DNA of 54,314 bases from JAVBNN01 sp031551525 (lineage in GTDB: Bacteria > Bacillota > Negativicutes > Acidaminococcales > JAISLQ01), in the NCBI GenBank assembly GCA_031551525.1, contig JAVBNN010000033.1, positions 1-54,314 of the forward strand, written 5' to 3'. The notes below the pieces were generated by a model. The model saw only the letters and a program-made list of their open reading frames with translations, was not told the DNA's origin and did no database searches. The position numbers were made by a program, and so were the translations under genes. Shown piece by piece: positions 43,048 through 51,820 of this stretch (positions within the stretch are counted from its first letter, which is position 1; each line of letters opens with the position of its first letter).

Positions 43048-43440
43048 ATGGATAAACGTATTAGAGTATTGGTTGCGAAACCGGGCCTTGACGGTCACGA
43101 TCGCGGCGCAAAAGTAGTTGCCCGCGCTCTTCGCGACGCTGGTTTTGAAGTTATTTACACAGGCATCCGCCTGACCCCGGAGCAGATCGTTGAAACGGCT
43201 CTTCAAGAAGACGTCAACGTTATTGCCCTGAGCTTGCTCTCCGGCGCGCACAACACCCTGTTCCCGAAAATTGTTGAACAGCTCAAAGCTAAAGGCTTGA
43301 AAGACGTTCTCATTATCGGCGGCGGCGTTATTCCCGACTCCGATATCCCCGGTCTCAAAAAGGCTGGCGTTTCGGAAATATTCACCCCGGGTACTCCGAC
43401 CAGCAGCATAGTAGAGTATATCAAAGCAAACGTAAAATAA
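43048..43440 (+). CDS. Methylmalonyl-CoA mutase, B12-binding subunit
   Basis: A 130-aa cobalamin-binding domain. The lower-ligand motif DGHDRGAKVVA (DxHxxG) is complete. SLLSGAH and GGGVIPDSD complete the flavodoxin-like B12 fold. It pairs with the catalytic subunit encoded 25 nt upstream. It ends 20 nt before a strong stem-loop, which may partly terminate the transcript or stabilise the mutase mRNA. Confidence 0.95.
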   Translation: MDKRIRVLVAKPGLDGHDRGAKVVARALRDAGFEVIYTGIRLTPEQIVETALQEDVNVIALSLLSGAHNTLFPKIVEQLKAKGLKDVLIIGGGVIPDSDIPGLKKAGVSEIFTPGTPTSSIVEYIKANVK

Positions 43441-43459
43441 TAACTGGCAAAAGTGTATA

Positions 43460-43490
43460 TCTAGCAGCCGGGGGACTCCCGGCTGCTAGA
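43460..43490 (+). terminator. 13-bp perfect stem-loop after the mutase subunits
   Basis: TCTAGCAGCCGGG (43460-43472) pairs perfectly with CCCGGCTGCTAGA (43478-43490) around a 5-nt loop. The following TTGTACC is not a real U-tract. It may be a partial terminator or a 3'-end stabiliser that sets the mutase mRNA above meaB. Confidence 0.6.
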
Positions 43491-43544
43491 TTGTACCTTG
43501 CGCGGGGCAGACGAAACCCTTACTTAAGGCGGTGATATTAAGGA

Positions 43545-44483
43545 ATGAATATTGTTGAAGGCGTATTGGCCAAATCCAGGCTGGCTGCGGCACGAGCCAT
43601 AACTGCCGTGGAAAATGAGTATCCAGAAGCCGTAGATATTATGTGCCAACTTTATCCTCATACTGGCAATGCATATGTTATTGGTATTACCGGGCCGCCG
43701 GGCGCGGGTAAGAGTACTCTGACCGATAAACTGGCCAAAGAGTACAGAAAACGCGGTAAAACGGTCGGCATAGTCGCTATTGATCCGACCAGTCCCTATT
43801 CCGGAGGCGCCATTTTGGGTGACCGCATCAGAATGACTGATATATGCATGGATGAAGGTGTATTTATCCGCAGTATGGCTACGCGGGGCAGTTTAGGCGG
43901 TCTCTCACAGAAAACCGCCGACGCGGTGAAGATATTGGATGCTTTCGGTTTTGATATCATAATTATTGAAACAGTAGGCGTTGGCCAATCAGAAGTAGAT
44001 ATAGTAAAAACGGCAGACACTACCATGGTTGTGATGGTGCCTGGACTCGGCGACGATATTCAAGCTATAAAGGCCGGTATCCTTGAGATCGGGGACTTGT
44101 TCACTATCAACAAGGCTGACCGCGATGGCGTTGAGAAGGTGCACATCGAGATAGAGATGATGCTTGAACTCAATCCCAAGGCTGAAGGTTGGAAACCGCC
44201 GGTGAACCGTACTATCGCCAGTAAGAATGAAGGAGTTGTCGAGGTGGTTGATTCCATAGAGGAACACGCTAAATACCTCAAAGACAACAATGAATTAAAA
44301 ATTCGCAGGGCCGAACGCATAAAGACGGAGCTTTTGTCTATGCTTAACGACAAGGTGAATCGTTATATAATGAACAAGGTTGTCAGTGCGGACGATTTTG
44401 AAAACACTGTCCACAAACTGCAGAAAAGGGAGATAGATCCTTACTCTGTGGCGGATAATATTGTTTGCAAAATCCTTAAATAA
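43545..44483 (+). CDS. meaB: MeaB/ArgK-type GTPase chaperone of the mutase
   Basis: A G3E-family GTPase that loads and protects adenosylcobalamin in methylmalonyl-CoA mutase. Walker A is GITGPPGAGKST, with VAIDPTSPYSGGAILGDRIRM and the switch ETVGVGQSEVD. The G4 motif is NKAD. The protein is 312 aa with a C-terminal dimerisation arm. AAGGAATG gives a weak SD directly before the ATG. Its position just after the two mutase genes supports the role. Confidence 0.94.
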   Translation: MNIVEGVLAKSRLAAARAITAVENEYPEAVDIMCQLYPHTGNAYVIGITGPPGAGKSTLTDKLAKEYRKRGKTVGIVAIDPTSPYSGGAILGDRIRMTDICMDEGVFIRSMATRGSLGGLSQKTADAVKILDAFGFDIIIIETVGVGQSEVDIVKTADTTMVVMVPGLGDDIQAIKAGILEIGDLFTINKADRDGVEKVHIEIEMMLELNPKAEGWKPPVNRTIASKNEGVVEVVDSIEEHAKYLKDNNELKIRRAERIKTELLSMLNDKVNRYIMNKVVSADDFENTVHKLQKREIDPYSVADNIVCKILK

Positions 44484-44540
44484 TCAATATAATATAAGTC
44501 AGTTGATAAATAAATTTGAAAATCCGAGGAGGTAGTTATT

Positions 44541-44951
44541 GTGTTTAAAGTGCTACATATTGATCATATCGGTATTGCAGTAAAAGATCTGGCTGCTACC
44601 AAAGACTTTTACACCCAAATGCTCGGTGTCGGCCCTACCCAACCTGACGAAGTCGTAGAAGAGCAGAAGGTAAAAGTAAGCTTCTTTAAAATGGGCGACG
44701 CTGAAATGGAATTTTTGGAGACTACTGCTCCGGATGGCCCGATCGGCAAATTTATCGAAAAAAATGGCGAAGGCATTCAGCACATCGCTCTTATGGTAGA
44801 TGACATCAGGGCTGCTCTGGCTACCCTGAAAGAAAAAGGCGTACGCCTGATCGATGAAAATCCCCGTTATGGCGCTGGCGGCAAGGAAATCGCTTTCCTG
44901 CACCCCAAAGCCACTGGTGGTATTCTGCTCGAACTGTGCGCACCTAAATAA
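44541..44951 (+). CDS. mce: Methylmalonyl-CoA epimerase
   Basis: Interconverts (R)- and (S)-methylmalonyl-CoA, linking the mutase to the decarboxylase. The 136-aa VOC protein has DHIGIAVKDLAATKDFY, the Glu in AEMEFLET, GIQHIALMVDDI and the final GILLELCAPK, which carry the metal ligands. The start is GTG 44541 with GAGGAGGTAG at 44527-44536. It lies between meaB and the decarboxylase genes, exactly where the pathway needs it. Confidence 0.94.
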   Translation: MFKVLHIDHIGIAVKDLAATKDFYTQMLGVGPTQPDEVVEEQKVKVSFFKMGDAEMEFLETTAPDGPIGKFIEKNGEGIQHIALMVDDIRAALATLKEKGVRLIDENPRYGAGGKEIAFLHPKATGGILLELCAPK

Positions 44952-45048
44952 TAGTTGACGGTTTGGAATTACAACACAGAACAACCTTATAGCATACGCC
45001 CTTTATGGTGTATATAGAGATCCACAATAAGTATGGAGGTGCACTAAT

Positions 45049-46575
45049 TTGTCAACTCAAAGCAGAATTGAGGATTTACAAAAACGCGCGGCAAAAATCA
45101 TTGCAGCCGGCGGCCCCAAACGTGTTGAAAAACAACACGAAAGCGGTAAACTGACAGCTCGTGAAAGGATCGACATCCTGCTTGACGAAGGCAGTTTTGT
45201 TGAACTTGACCGTTTTGTAGCACACCGTTGCACCAACTTTGGTCAAGAGAAAAAAGAACTCCCGGGTGAAGGTGTAACCACTGGCTACGGCACGATCGAT
45301 GGCCGCCTGGTTTATGTCTTTGCACAGGACTTCACTGTTGAAGGCGGTTCCCTTGGTGAAATGCACGCGGCTAAAATCGTTAAGGTACAAAACCTGGCTC
45401 TCAAAATGGGTGCTCCGGTTGTTGGCCTCAATGATTCGGGCGGCGCCCGTATCCAGGAAGCTGTTGACGCTCTGTCCGGTTACGGCAAGATTTTCTTTGC
45501 TAATACCATAGCTTCCGGTGTTGTCCCCCAGATCTCGGCGATCATGGGACCTTCTGCTGGCGGCGCGGTTTATTCCCCGGCTTTGACCGACTTTATCTAT
45601 ATGGTAAAAAATAGCAGCAAAATGTTCATAACCGGTCCGGAAGTCGTTAAATCGGTTACCGGTGAAGTCGTTACCCAGGAACAACTGGGCGGTGCGATGA
45701 CCCATAACCAAACCTCCGGCGTTGCCCACTTTGCTGCTGAAAACGATGAAGACTGCCTCAAGCAGATCCGCTATCTTCTCAGTTTCCTGCCGAGCAACAA
45801 CATGGAACCTGCTCCGATTATTGAAACCGGTGACGATCCGATGCGTGTTTGCCCGGAACTCAATACCCTTCTCCCGGACAACTCCAACCAGGCTTATGAC
45901 ATGAAAGATGTTATCAAAGCAGTAGTAGACAATGGCGAATTCTATGAATCGCAACAATACTATGCCCAAAACATCATCACTTGCTTTGCCCGCATGGACG
46001 GCCAAACTGTCGGTATTATCGCCAACCAGCCTAAAGTAATGGCCGGTTGCCTCGACGTTAACGCGTCTGATAAATCCGCACGTTTCATCCGTTTCTGCGA
46101 TGCTTTCAATATCCCGCTCTTAAACCTTGTTGACGTACCGGGCTTCCTGCCGGGTGTTAACCAAGAATATGGCGGCATAATCCGTCACGGCGCTAAAATG
46201 CTTTATGCTTACTCGGAAGCCACTGTGCCTAAAGTCACCATGGTTACCCGTAAAGCTTATGGCGGCTCCTACCTCGCCATGTGTTCGCAAGACCTTGGCG
46301 CAGATCAGGTAATTGCCTGGCCGACTTCTGAAATAGCGGTTATGGGACCTGCCGGCGCGGCCAACATCATCTACAAAAATGATCCTGATGTAAAAGCCAA
46401 GACCGACAAATATGTAGAAGATTTTGCTACCCCATATCAAGCAGCAGTCCGTGGTTTTGTTGATATCATCATCGAACCGAAAGACAGCCGTGCGACTATT
46501 ATCAATGCGCTGCACATGCTTGAATCCAAACGTGAAACCCGCCCGGCAAAACGCCACGGCAATATTCCTCTGTAA
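45049..46575 (+). CDS. mmdA: Methylmalonyl-CoA decarboxylase alpha (carboxyltransferase) subunit
   Basis: Transfers the carboxyl group of (S)-methylmalonyl-CoA to biotin. The 508-aa protein is a carboxyl transferase of the PCC-beta/MmdA type. ARIQEAVDALSGYG and IMGPSAGGAVYSPAL lie in the N-terminal half. VDVPGFLPGVNQEYGG and VMGPAGAANIIYK lie in the C-terminal half. It could also be a subunit of a methylmalonyl-CoA:pyruvate transcarboxylase. The start is TTG 45049 with TGGAGGTGC at 45034-45042. Confidence 0.93.
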   Translation: MSTQSRIEDLQKRAAKIIAAGGPKRVEKQHESGKLTARERIDILLDEGSFVELDRFVAHRCTNFGQEKKELPGEGVTTGYGTIDGRLVYVFAQDFTVEGGSLGEMHAAKIVKVQNLALKMGAPVVGLNDSGGARIQEAVDALSGYGKIFFANTIASGVVPQISAIMGPSAGGAVYSPALTDFIYMVKNSSKMFITGPEVVKSVTGEVVTQEQLGGAMTHNQTSGVAHFAAENDEDCLKQIRYLLSFLPSNNMEPAPIIETGDDPMRVCPELNTLLPDNSNQAYDMKDVIKAVVDNGEFYESQQYYAQNIITCFARMDGQTVGIIANQPKVMAGCLDVNASDKSARFIRFCDAFNIPLLNLVDVPGFLPGVNQEYGGIIRHGAKMLYAYSEATVPKVTMVTRKAYGGSYLAMCSQDLGADQVIAWPTSEIAVMGPAGAANIIYKNDPDVKAKTDKYVEDFATPYQAAVRGFVDIIIEPKDSRATIINALHMLESKRETRPAKRHGNIPL

Positions 46576-46629
46576 TAGCGCCGGTTTTGACAGGTAAAAC
46601 AAATAAGAAAAAATTTGTGAGGTGACGTT

Positions 46630-46875
46630 ATGGGATTCTTTGGCAGTGCTCCTGAGAAAAAAGAAGAAAAGCCGAAAAAAGCTGCTGCTCCGGCGGCAGT
46701 AGAGGCAGCTCCTGCTGCCAGCAATAATGACATAATCGCCGTTATTGCCGCCGCTGTTGCCGCCTGCGGTTACAGCGCAACACAGATCGCCTGCATAAGC
46801 CGTTTAGGCGGTGGCGCAAGCTGGACCAGTTACTCGCGCGTTGAAGCTGTAACTGTCCGCAAAGAAATGTTTTAA
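46630..46875 (+). CDS. Delta-like small subunit of methylmalonyl-CoA decarboxylase, without membrane anchor
   Basis: An 81-aa protein with a lysine-rich, then alanine-rich N-terminus and the block DIIAVIAAAVAACGYSATQ followed by a tail with W and an arginine. This resembles the cytoplasmic part of OadG/MmdD-type delta subunits that bind the alpha subunit. The usual N-terminal transmembrane helix is missing. It lies between alpha and the biotin carrier, where delta genes are found. GAGGTGAC at 46618-46625 is the SD. The assignment rests on position and on this C-terminal block. Confidence 0.6.
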   Translation: MGFFGSAPEKKEEKPKKAAAPAAVEAAPAASNNDIIAVIAAAVAACGYSATQIACISRLGGGASWTSYSRVEAVTVRKEMF

Positions 46876-46921
46876 AGTTAATAAAAACACCTATAAATGA
46901 TTATGAGGAGGCTATTCACGA

Positions 46922-47326
46922 ATGAGAAAATTTAACATTACCGTTAACGGTCAAGCTTATGAAGTTGATGTTGATGAAGTAGGTGGCGCACCTGCACCTG
47001 CTCCGCGCGCTGCCGCCGCTGCTCCGGCTGCTGCCCCTGCCGCCGCTCCTGCTGCCGCTCCGGCTGCTGCCCCTGCCCCTGCCGCCGCTCCTGCTGCCGC
47101 TCCGGCTGCTGGTTCGACCACTATCAACGCTCCGATGCCTGGTAAAGTTCTGGACGTCAAAACTGCTGTTGGTAAAGACGTAAAACGCGGCCAGGTTCTC
47201 TTGATCCTCGAGGCCATGAAAATGCAAAATGAAATCATGTCCCCGGTTGACGGAAAAGTTTCCGACATCCGTGTAAATGCTGGCGGGAACGTTTCTACTG
47301 GCGATATCATGGTTGTTATCGGCTGA
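46922..47326 (+). CDS. mmdC: Biotin carboxyl carrier subunit of methylmalonyl-CoA decarboxylase
   Basis: A 134-aa biotinyl protein (gamma subunit). A short N-terminal region is followed by a long Ala/Pro hinge (about residues 22-60) and the biotinyl domain with the biotin-accepting lysine in EAMKMQN. It carries carboxyl-biotin between the alpha subunit and the decarboxylase. It is the last gene of the group before a strong terminator. The membrane beta subunit (MmdB) that normally accompanies it is not encoded here. Confidence 0.93.
   Translation: MRKFNITVNGQAYEVDVDEVGGAPAPAPRAAAAAPAAAPAAAPAAAPAAAPAPAAAPAAAPAAGSTTINAPMPGKVLDVKTAVGKDVKRGQVLLILEAMKMQNEIMSPVDGKVSDIRVNAGGNVSTGDIMVVIG
47024..47110 (+). 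repeat. Tandem repeat encoding the Ala/Pro linker
   Basis: A 36-nt unit (47024-47059) is followed by a near-identical 42-nt unit (47060-47101) with one extra CCCCTG, and a 9-nt start of a third (47102-47110). The frame is kept throughout, so linker length can vary by repeat slippage. Confidence 0.8.
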
Positions 47327-47342
47327 TAACTTCTTTTTCAAT

Positions 47343-47378
47343 AAAAAACCTCTCTCTTTTACAAGAGAGAGGTTTTTT
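47343..47378 (+). terminator. Strong terminator of the mut/mmd operon
   Basis: A perfect 16-bp stem (AAAAAACCTCTCTCTT with its reverse complement) around a TTAC loop, ending in TTTTTT. The A-tract makes it potentially bidirectional, and the convergent MFS gene ends 190 nt further on. Confidence 0.95.
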
Positions 47379-47569
47379 AATTGACTTTCGATGAGTATCG
47401 CCCGACCGAAAACTGTTGCACATTTGCCGTGGGAAGCGGCAAAATCGAATACGATGATAGGACACCTTTGAGCAAAAGACGTAACCCTTTCCGGCGAGTA
47501 TAGTCCACTTATTCGAGGGCGGCAAGTTTGTAAACGAAGAGTGCTACAGTTTTTGTTATTTCAGGAAAT
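47379..47569. other. Spacer between convergent operons
   Basis: No gene seen. A 7-bp stem TTTGCCG/CGGCAAA (47423-47443) is present without a T-tract on either strand. Confidence 0.4.
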
Positions 47570-48796
47570 TCACTGTTCTTTTATTGACAATATGAGGGAT
47601 GTACTTACTAGACCCAATACTATAAACAGGTAAAAAGATATATTGTAAGAAAACGTGGTGGCGTGTATTTCTCCCACTGCGTATGGGCCTATAAAAGAAG
47701 AAATGAGTGTCGCACTGCTGGTTAATCCATAGTTTTGCGCAAAATATTTTACGCCAAACATTGTACGGGCAAATATGCTACTGGTGGTGGTTATTCCGCC
47801 ATAGGCAAGGCCGCATAAAAGAAAAGCCGGTACGATCAGCAGCGGCAAGCGAAAAATAGAAGACAAAATAAGCAGAGTAAAAGCAAGTGTATATGAGAGA
47901 CAAATAAGCAGCAAAACTTTTTTGAGAGAAAGAAAATCGGACAGTAAGCCAAAAGAAACGCGGCCAGCCGCGTTTCCAAAAGACAGTATACCCATGGCCA
48001 ATACGGCGGCGTACACAGTACTGCCCATGTCTATGGCAAGTGGCATGGCATGTCCGATAAGCCCCAGCCCGCCCGCCAGGATAAATATCCGGGCTATCCA
48101 GAACAACCAGAAAGAAGGCGTTTTAGTGGTTTGACGCCAGGGGATATCAGGCGTATATTGTGGTGCGCTTGCCGATAAGTCTTTGGCGGCAACAGACAAA
48201 TGGTCAGTAGCAGGTTTTTTTAAACATATAACGACCGGTAAAAACAGTAAAAAGAAAATAGAGCCCAAAAGGCGCATAGTCGTACGCCAGTCATAGTTAT
48301 CCAAAAAATTGGTTGCTACATAGCCCAAGATTACGGCGCCGATACCGAAAGAACCTTGCAAGAGTCCGGAAACAAGGCCGAAACGCGATAAAAACCATAA
48401 ATTACAAATATAAAAAGCTCCATTATACACGATACCCATGAAAAATCCACAAATGCCACCGTAAAAAACATATAAAAGAACGATACTGTTGGTATAAGAA
48501 GAAATAATAAAAGAAGAGAAAACCATGCCAAGGCAGACTATTAAAAGCCTCCTGGTGTTGAAACGGGACAGGAAGTATCCGCCGGACATCACGCCGAGAG
48601 TCAGAAAAGCCATGGCAAAGGTAAACACAAGCGAAAGTTCTTCCCGGCTCCAGCCGGGGTCGTTTTCCAACGGGGCGATAAACACTGACCATATGTAAAT
48701 GAAGCCCAGAGTAGACATGGCCAGCATTGCGGCGAGTAGAACACGTAAGCCTTCTTTGCTGGTGGCAATATTTTGTGATTTAAACAAAGTATTCAC
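47570..48796 (-). CDS. MFS transporter, oxalate/formate antiporter-like
   Basis: A 408-aa major facilitator protein with about 12 transmembrane segments, resembling the OFA family of monocarboxylate and oxalate/formate transporters. The N-terminal half has SVFIAPLENDPGWSREELS, common in OFA proteins, and the helix 2-3 loop GGYFLSRFNTRR. The start is GTG on the complement at 48794-48796, with AGGAA just upstream. It is the only confident - strand gene. It probably moves a short-chain acid related to the surrounding pathways; the substrate is not certain. Confidence 0.85.
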   Translation of the reverse strand: MNTLFKSQNIATSKEGLRVLLAAMLAMSTLGFIYIWSVFIAPLENDPGWSREELSLVFTFAMAFLTLGVMSGGYFLSRFNTRRLLIVCLGMVFSSFIISSYTNSIVLLYVFYGGICGFFMGIVYNGAFYICNLWFLSRFGLVSGLLQGSFGIGAVILGYVATNFLDNYDWRTTMRLLGSIFFLLFLPVVICLKKPATDHLSVAAKDLSASAPQYTPDIPWRQTTKTPSFWLFWIARIFILAGGLGLIGHAMPLAIDMGSTVYAAVLAMGILSFGNAAGRVSFGLLSDFLSLKKVLLLICLSYTLAFTLLILSSIFRLPLLIVPAFLLCGLAYGGITTTSSIFARTMFGVKYFAQNYGLTSSATLISSFIGPYAVGEIHATTFSYNISFYLFIVLGLVSTSLILSIKEQ

Positions 48797-49006
48797 TTCC
48801 TGTAAGGGAAATTGGCTGCTATTTTAGTATATTACACAATAAGTTTATCTTAAAGAAAAAAATATGCAACAAGAAGGTGGTAACTTACTGGTATTTATAC
48901 TATATTTGAATAAGTGTTGTATGAAAAGCTATTAGAAAAAATTTTTTTATTATATAATTAAACAAACAAATATAATTTATCTGAAGTTTGCCTGGGAGGG
49001 ATAAGC
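48797..49006. other. Divergent AT-rich intergenic region
   Basis: It lies between the MFS start and the SLC13 gene. The right half is very AT-rich and contains a TATAAT-like run (48952-48957) without a clear -35. Promoters for both genes must lie here, but none is convincing. No good -24/-12 match is seen. Confidence 0.4.
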
Positions 49007-50263
49007 ATAGCCAACTGGGGGATATTTTTTGTAGTTGTAATTGTAAGTTTTTTATATATTACTGGCTGGGTCCGCATAGCATTTGTATCCATTGGTGGGG
49101 CAATTTCTTTATTGCTTCTTGGTGTTGTGCCATGGGTGGATTTTTTTAACGGATTATTCAGTTCGGTAGTTTCTTTGTTCATCAGTATGTTTATTATCTG
49201 CGGTGCTTGCATAGATACAGGTTTTTCACGCATGGTTGGCAATACCATAGTGAGTGTGACCGGTAAAAATGAAAAGCTGCTGATCGTTTGTATTATGATA
49301 CCCGCTACAGTACTGTCTTCGGCGGGGGCGAATACAGGTACGATAGCATGTTTGATGCCGGTGGCGCTGGGGGTATCTATGGCTTCAGGCATACCTGCCG
49401 GACGTCTGTTGATGCCGCTGGCGTTTGCAGCCGGATTAGGCGGTATAGTGACGCTGGTTGGTGGGATCCCCAATATTATAGCAGCAGCAGCATTGAAGAG
49501 GGCGGGGTTTGCACCATATAGCTTTTTTGAGTTTGCCAAGATCGGCGTACCTACTGCAGTGGCCGGTATTTGCTATATGGCGATGATTGGGCGTCGGTTT
49601 TTGCCGCATGGCCATGAAAGTGGCGAAAGTGGCGCGCCAAACGAGGAAGAAGATATGGATACAGCAAAGATGTTTATCTGCGGGCTGGTGTTATTGATGG
49701 TCGGCACGACCATGTTGCTCAACCTCTATCAGGTAAGGCTTGAAAAGGCAGCCACACTGGGGGCTGTTATCTGCATAATAACCGGTTGTATAAAACCGCA
49801 AAGGATATTAAAAAGCATAGATTGGACAGCTATAGCGCTGTTGCTTTGGTCTATGTTGATTGGTGTGGTCGTTGCAAAAAGCGGTTTTGATAAAGTCTTG
49901 ATAGATTTTTTACTGACAACACTTGGTACACAGGAAGAAGAGTGGATCATTGTCCTGTTGTTATTTACTGTTTCTTGCGGTATATCGCAATTTTTACCCA
50001 ATAGTGTAGCGGCAACATTATTATCGCCAGTGGGCCTGATGCTAGCCGAAAAATTGCAGGCCAGTCCACAATTCATTTTATTGGTGATAGCTCTTGGAAC
50101 ATCCTGTGCTTTCGCCACACCGATCGGATCGGTATCAAATATATTTATCTTTGAGCGCGGCGGTTATAAATTTACTGATTATATGAAATGTGGACTGGGT
50201 ATGAGCCTTGTCTGTTTATTGGTTGCATTGTTAGTTGTTCCGGTAATATGGGATTTTTTTTAG
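49007..50263 (+). CDS. SLC13/DASS-type anion permease, apparent ATA start
   Basis: A 418-aa membrane protein of the divalent anion:Na+ symporter superfamily. Two family motifs occur in tandem halves: TLVGGIPNIIAAAALK in the first, and ATPIGSVSNIFIFERGGYKFTDY at the C-terminus. About ten hydrophobic segments are visible. The frame is open upstream of the first ordinary start (TTG 49112). A strong SD GGGAGGG (48994-49000) sits 6 nt before ATA 49007, giving MANWGIFFVV and restoring an N-terminal membrane helix. ATA starts are rare, so a mutated ATG is also possible. It is followed 34 nt later by the sigma-54 activator. Confidence 0.78.
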   Translation: MANWGIFFVVVIVSFLYITGWVRIAFVSIGGAISLLLLGVVPWVDFFNGLFSSVVSLFISMFIICGACIDTGFSRMVGNTIVSVTGKNEKLLIVCIMIPATVLSSAGANTGTIACLMPVALGVSMASGIPAGRLLMPLAFAAGLGGIVTLVGGIPNIIAAAALKRAGFAPYSFFEFAKIGVPTAVAGICYMAMIGRRFLPHGHESGESGAPNEEEDMDTAKMFICGLVLLMVGTTMLLNLYQVRLEKAATLGAVICIITGCIKPQRILKSIDWTAIALLLWSMLIGVVVAKSGFDKVLIDFLLTTLGTQEEEWIIVLLLFTVSCGISQFLPNSVAATLLSPVGLMLAEKLQASPQFILLVIALGTSCAFATPIGSVSNIFIFERGGYKFTDYMKCGLGMSLVCLLVALLVVPVIWDFF

Positions 50264-50297
50264 CAGCAGTTTTTATGTAGGTGGTGGTGGTAGTAAC

Positions 50298-51698
50298 ATG
50301 AACGAAGCTATAAAAAAATATATAACAGGCAACACCAGAAAGCTTTTGGATATGTTTTCCGAAGGTGTAGTAATAACTGATGAAAATATGGTTGTTTTAT
50401 ATGTAAATCCGTCTTTTTTGGAGTATGCCGAAATGATGCATGAAGATTTTGTTGGGCACAGGCTGCCGGATGTCAGGCCTAATGCCATACTGCCCGGCGT
50501 CATGGCCAGCAAAAAGCCTGCATTCAATGTACATAGGATAATTCCGCGCGGAGATACATTTACTGAGTCGTATGTTGATGACATACCCCTCTTTGAGAAC
50601 GGAGAAATAGTCGGGGCGCTCATTGTTGTGCGTGACGCAAGGGTTCTGCAGGATCTGTTTAAGAAGATAAAAGAACAAAATGAACAGGTAGAGCGGCTGG
50701 GCAAACATCTTCGCAGTGTTTTTACGGTAAAATGCAGCTTTGACAATATTATAGGCATGGAGGCACCTTTTGGACAATTGGCAAAAAAGGCCAGTAAATC
50801 CGATGGCGCAGTATTGTTATTGGGCGAGAGCGGTACAGGCAAGGAAGTTATGGCTCAGTCCATTCATAATGCAAGTGAGCGTGCTAAAGGTCCATTTGTC
50901 GATATAAATTGCGCCGCTTTGCCGGAAAATTTGTTGGAGAGCGAATTGTTCGGCTATGCCCCGGGGGCGTTTACCGGCGCCAGTAAATCAGGTAAGATGG
51001 GTTTATTTGAAGTGGCAAACGGGGGTACGGTATTCCTTGATGAAATAACAGAATTGCCGGCTAGGTTGCAGGGGCGTCTTTTACGGGTACTGCAGGAAAA
51101 GCATATGCGCCGTTTAGGTGAAAACAAGAATATAAACGTAGATGTGAAAATAATCGCGGCTTCCAACAAAAATATCGAAAACCTTGTGAATCAGGGCAGT
51201 TTTCGAGAAGATTTATTTTTCCGGTTGGCCATGTTTGTTATAAACATACCGCCGATCAGGGAAAGGAAAAAAGATCTGTCTGCGTTTATCAAGCACTTTC
51301 TTTCGAATCACTGCCAAAAGATGCGGCACAGGAAAACCTTTTCCGATGACGCGATGCAGCTTTTACTGGGCTATAGTTGGCCGGGCAATGTTAGGGAAAT
51401 AAAAAACGCAATAAATTATGCTTGTGATGTGGCCGATGGTGAACTTATAGTGCCAGAGGATCTGCCTGGGTATATTTTTAAAAGATCGACAACGGGTGAT
51501 TTGGATATTGATATGATACTAAAAGATAAACGACATATAAAACTGGTGGAAGTAATGGACAATGTTGAAAGAGAATTTTTGCGAAGGGGCTTGATAGAAT
51601 TTGGGCACACCCTGGAGGGGCGTCAAAAAATGGCGAAGGCTTTAGGAATATCTATTGCTACACTTTATAATAAATTGCGCAAACACAAATTAGCCTAA
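50298..51698 (+). CDS. PAS-domain sigma-54-dependent transcriptional activator
   Basis: A 466-aa enhancer-binding protein. The N-terminal PAS-like domain (about residues 10-115, SEGVVITDENMVVLYVNPSF) is followed by a short coiled linker. The AAA+ domain has Walker A GESGTGKE, the sigma-54-contacting loop GAFTGA, Walker B GTVFLDEITELP and WPGNVREIKN. The C-terminus is a Fis-type helix-turn-helix (KMAKALGISIATLYNKLRKH). The PAS domain may sense a small molecule or redox state. It lies between two operons preceded by -24/-12 promoters (36139, 51870). The gene follows the SLC13 permease and its end lies 122 nt before a terminator. Confidence 0.95.
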   Translation: MNEAIKKYITGNTRKLLDMFSEGVVITDENMVVLYVNPSFLEYAEMMHEDFVGHRLPDVRPNAILPGVMASKKPAFNVHRIIPRGDTFTESYVDDIPLFENGEIVGALIVVRDARVLQDLFKKIKEQNEQVERLGKHLRSVFTVKCSFDNIIGMEAPFGQLAKKASKSDGAVLLLGESGTGKEVMAQSIHNASERAKGPFVDINCAALPENLLESELFGYAPGAFTGASKSGKMGLFEVANGGTVFLDEITELPARLQGRLLRVLQEKHMRRLGENKNINVDVKIIAASNKNIENLVNQGSFREDLFFRLAMFVINIPPIRERKKDLSAFIKHFLSNHCQKMRHRKTFSDDAMQLLLGYSWPGNVREIKNAINYACDVADGELIVPEDLPGYIFKRSTTGDLDIDMILKDKRHIKLVEVMDNVEREFLRRGLIEFGHTLEGRQKMAKALGISIATLYNKLRKHKLA

Positions 51699-51820
51699 TG
51701 CTATTATATGTTATAATAATTTATAATATGCAATGGCGCGGTTGTTTACAAGACTAAAGAAAAATTGTTATAAATTGTTATAATAGTTCAATTGATTTAA
51801 TTTTCAGAAATAATAAATAA

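Noticed and set aside
47024..47110. Short tandem repeats as a CRISPR array
   Set aside because: The repeats are contiguous without spacers and lie in frame inside mmdC.
46957..47310. Alanine-rich - strand frame opposite mmdC
   Set aside because: It is a shadow of the repetitive Ala/Pro linker and biotinyl domain on the + strand.
47423..47443. Stem-loop as terminator of the MFS gene
   Set aside because: It lacks a T-tract on the - strand; the A/T-flanked stem at 47343-47378 is a better bidirectional terminator.
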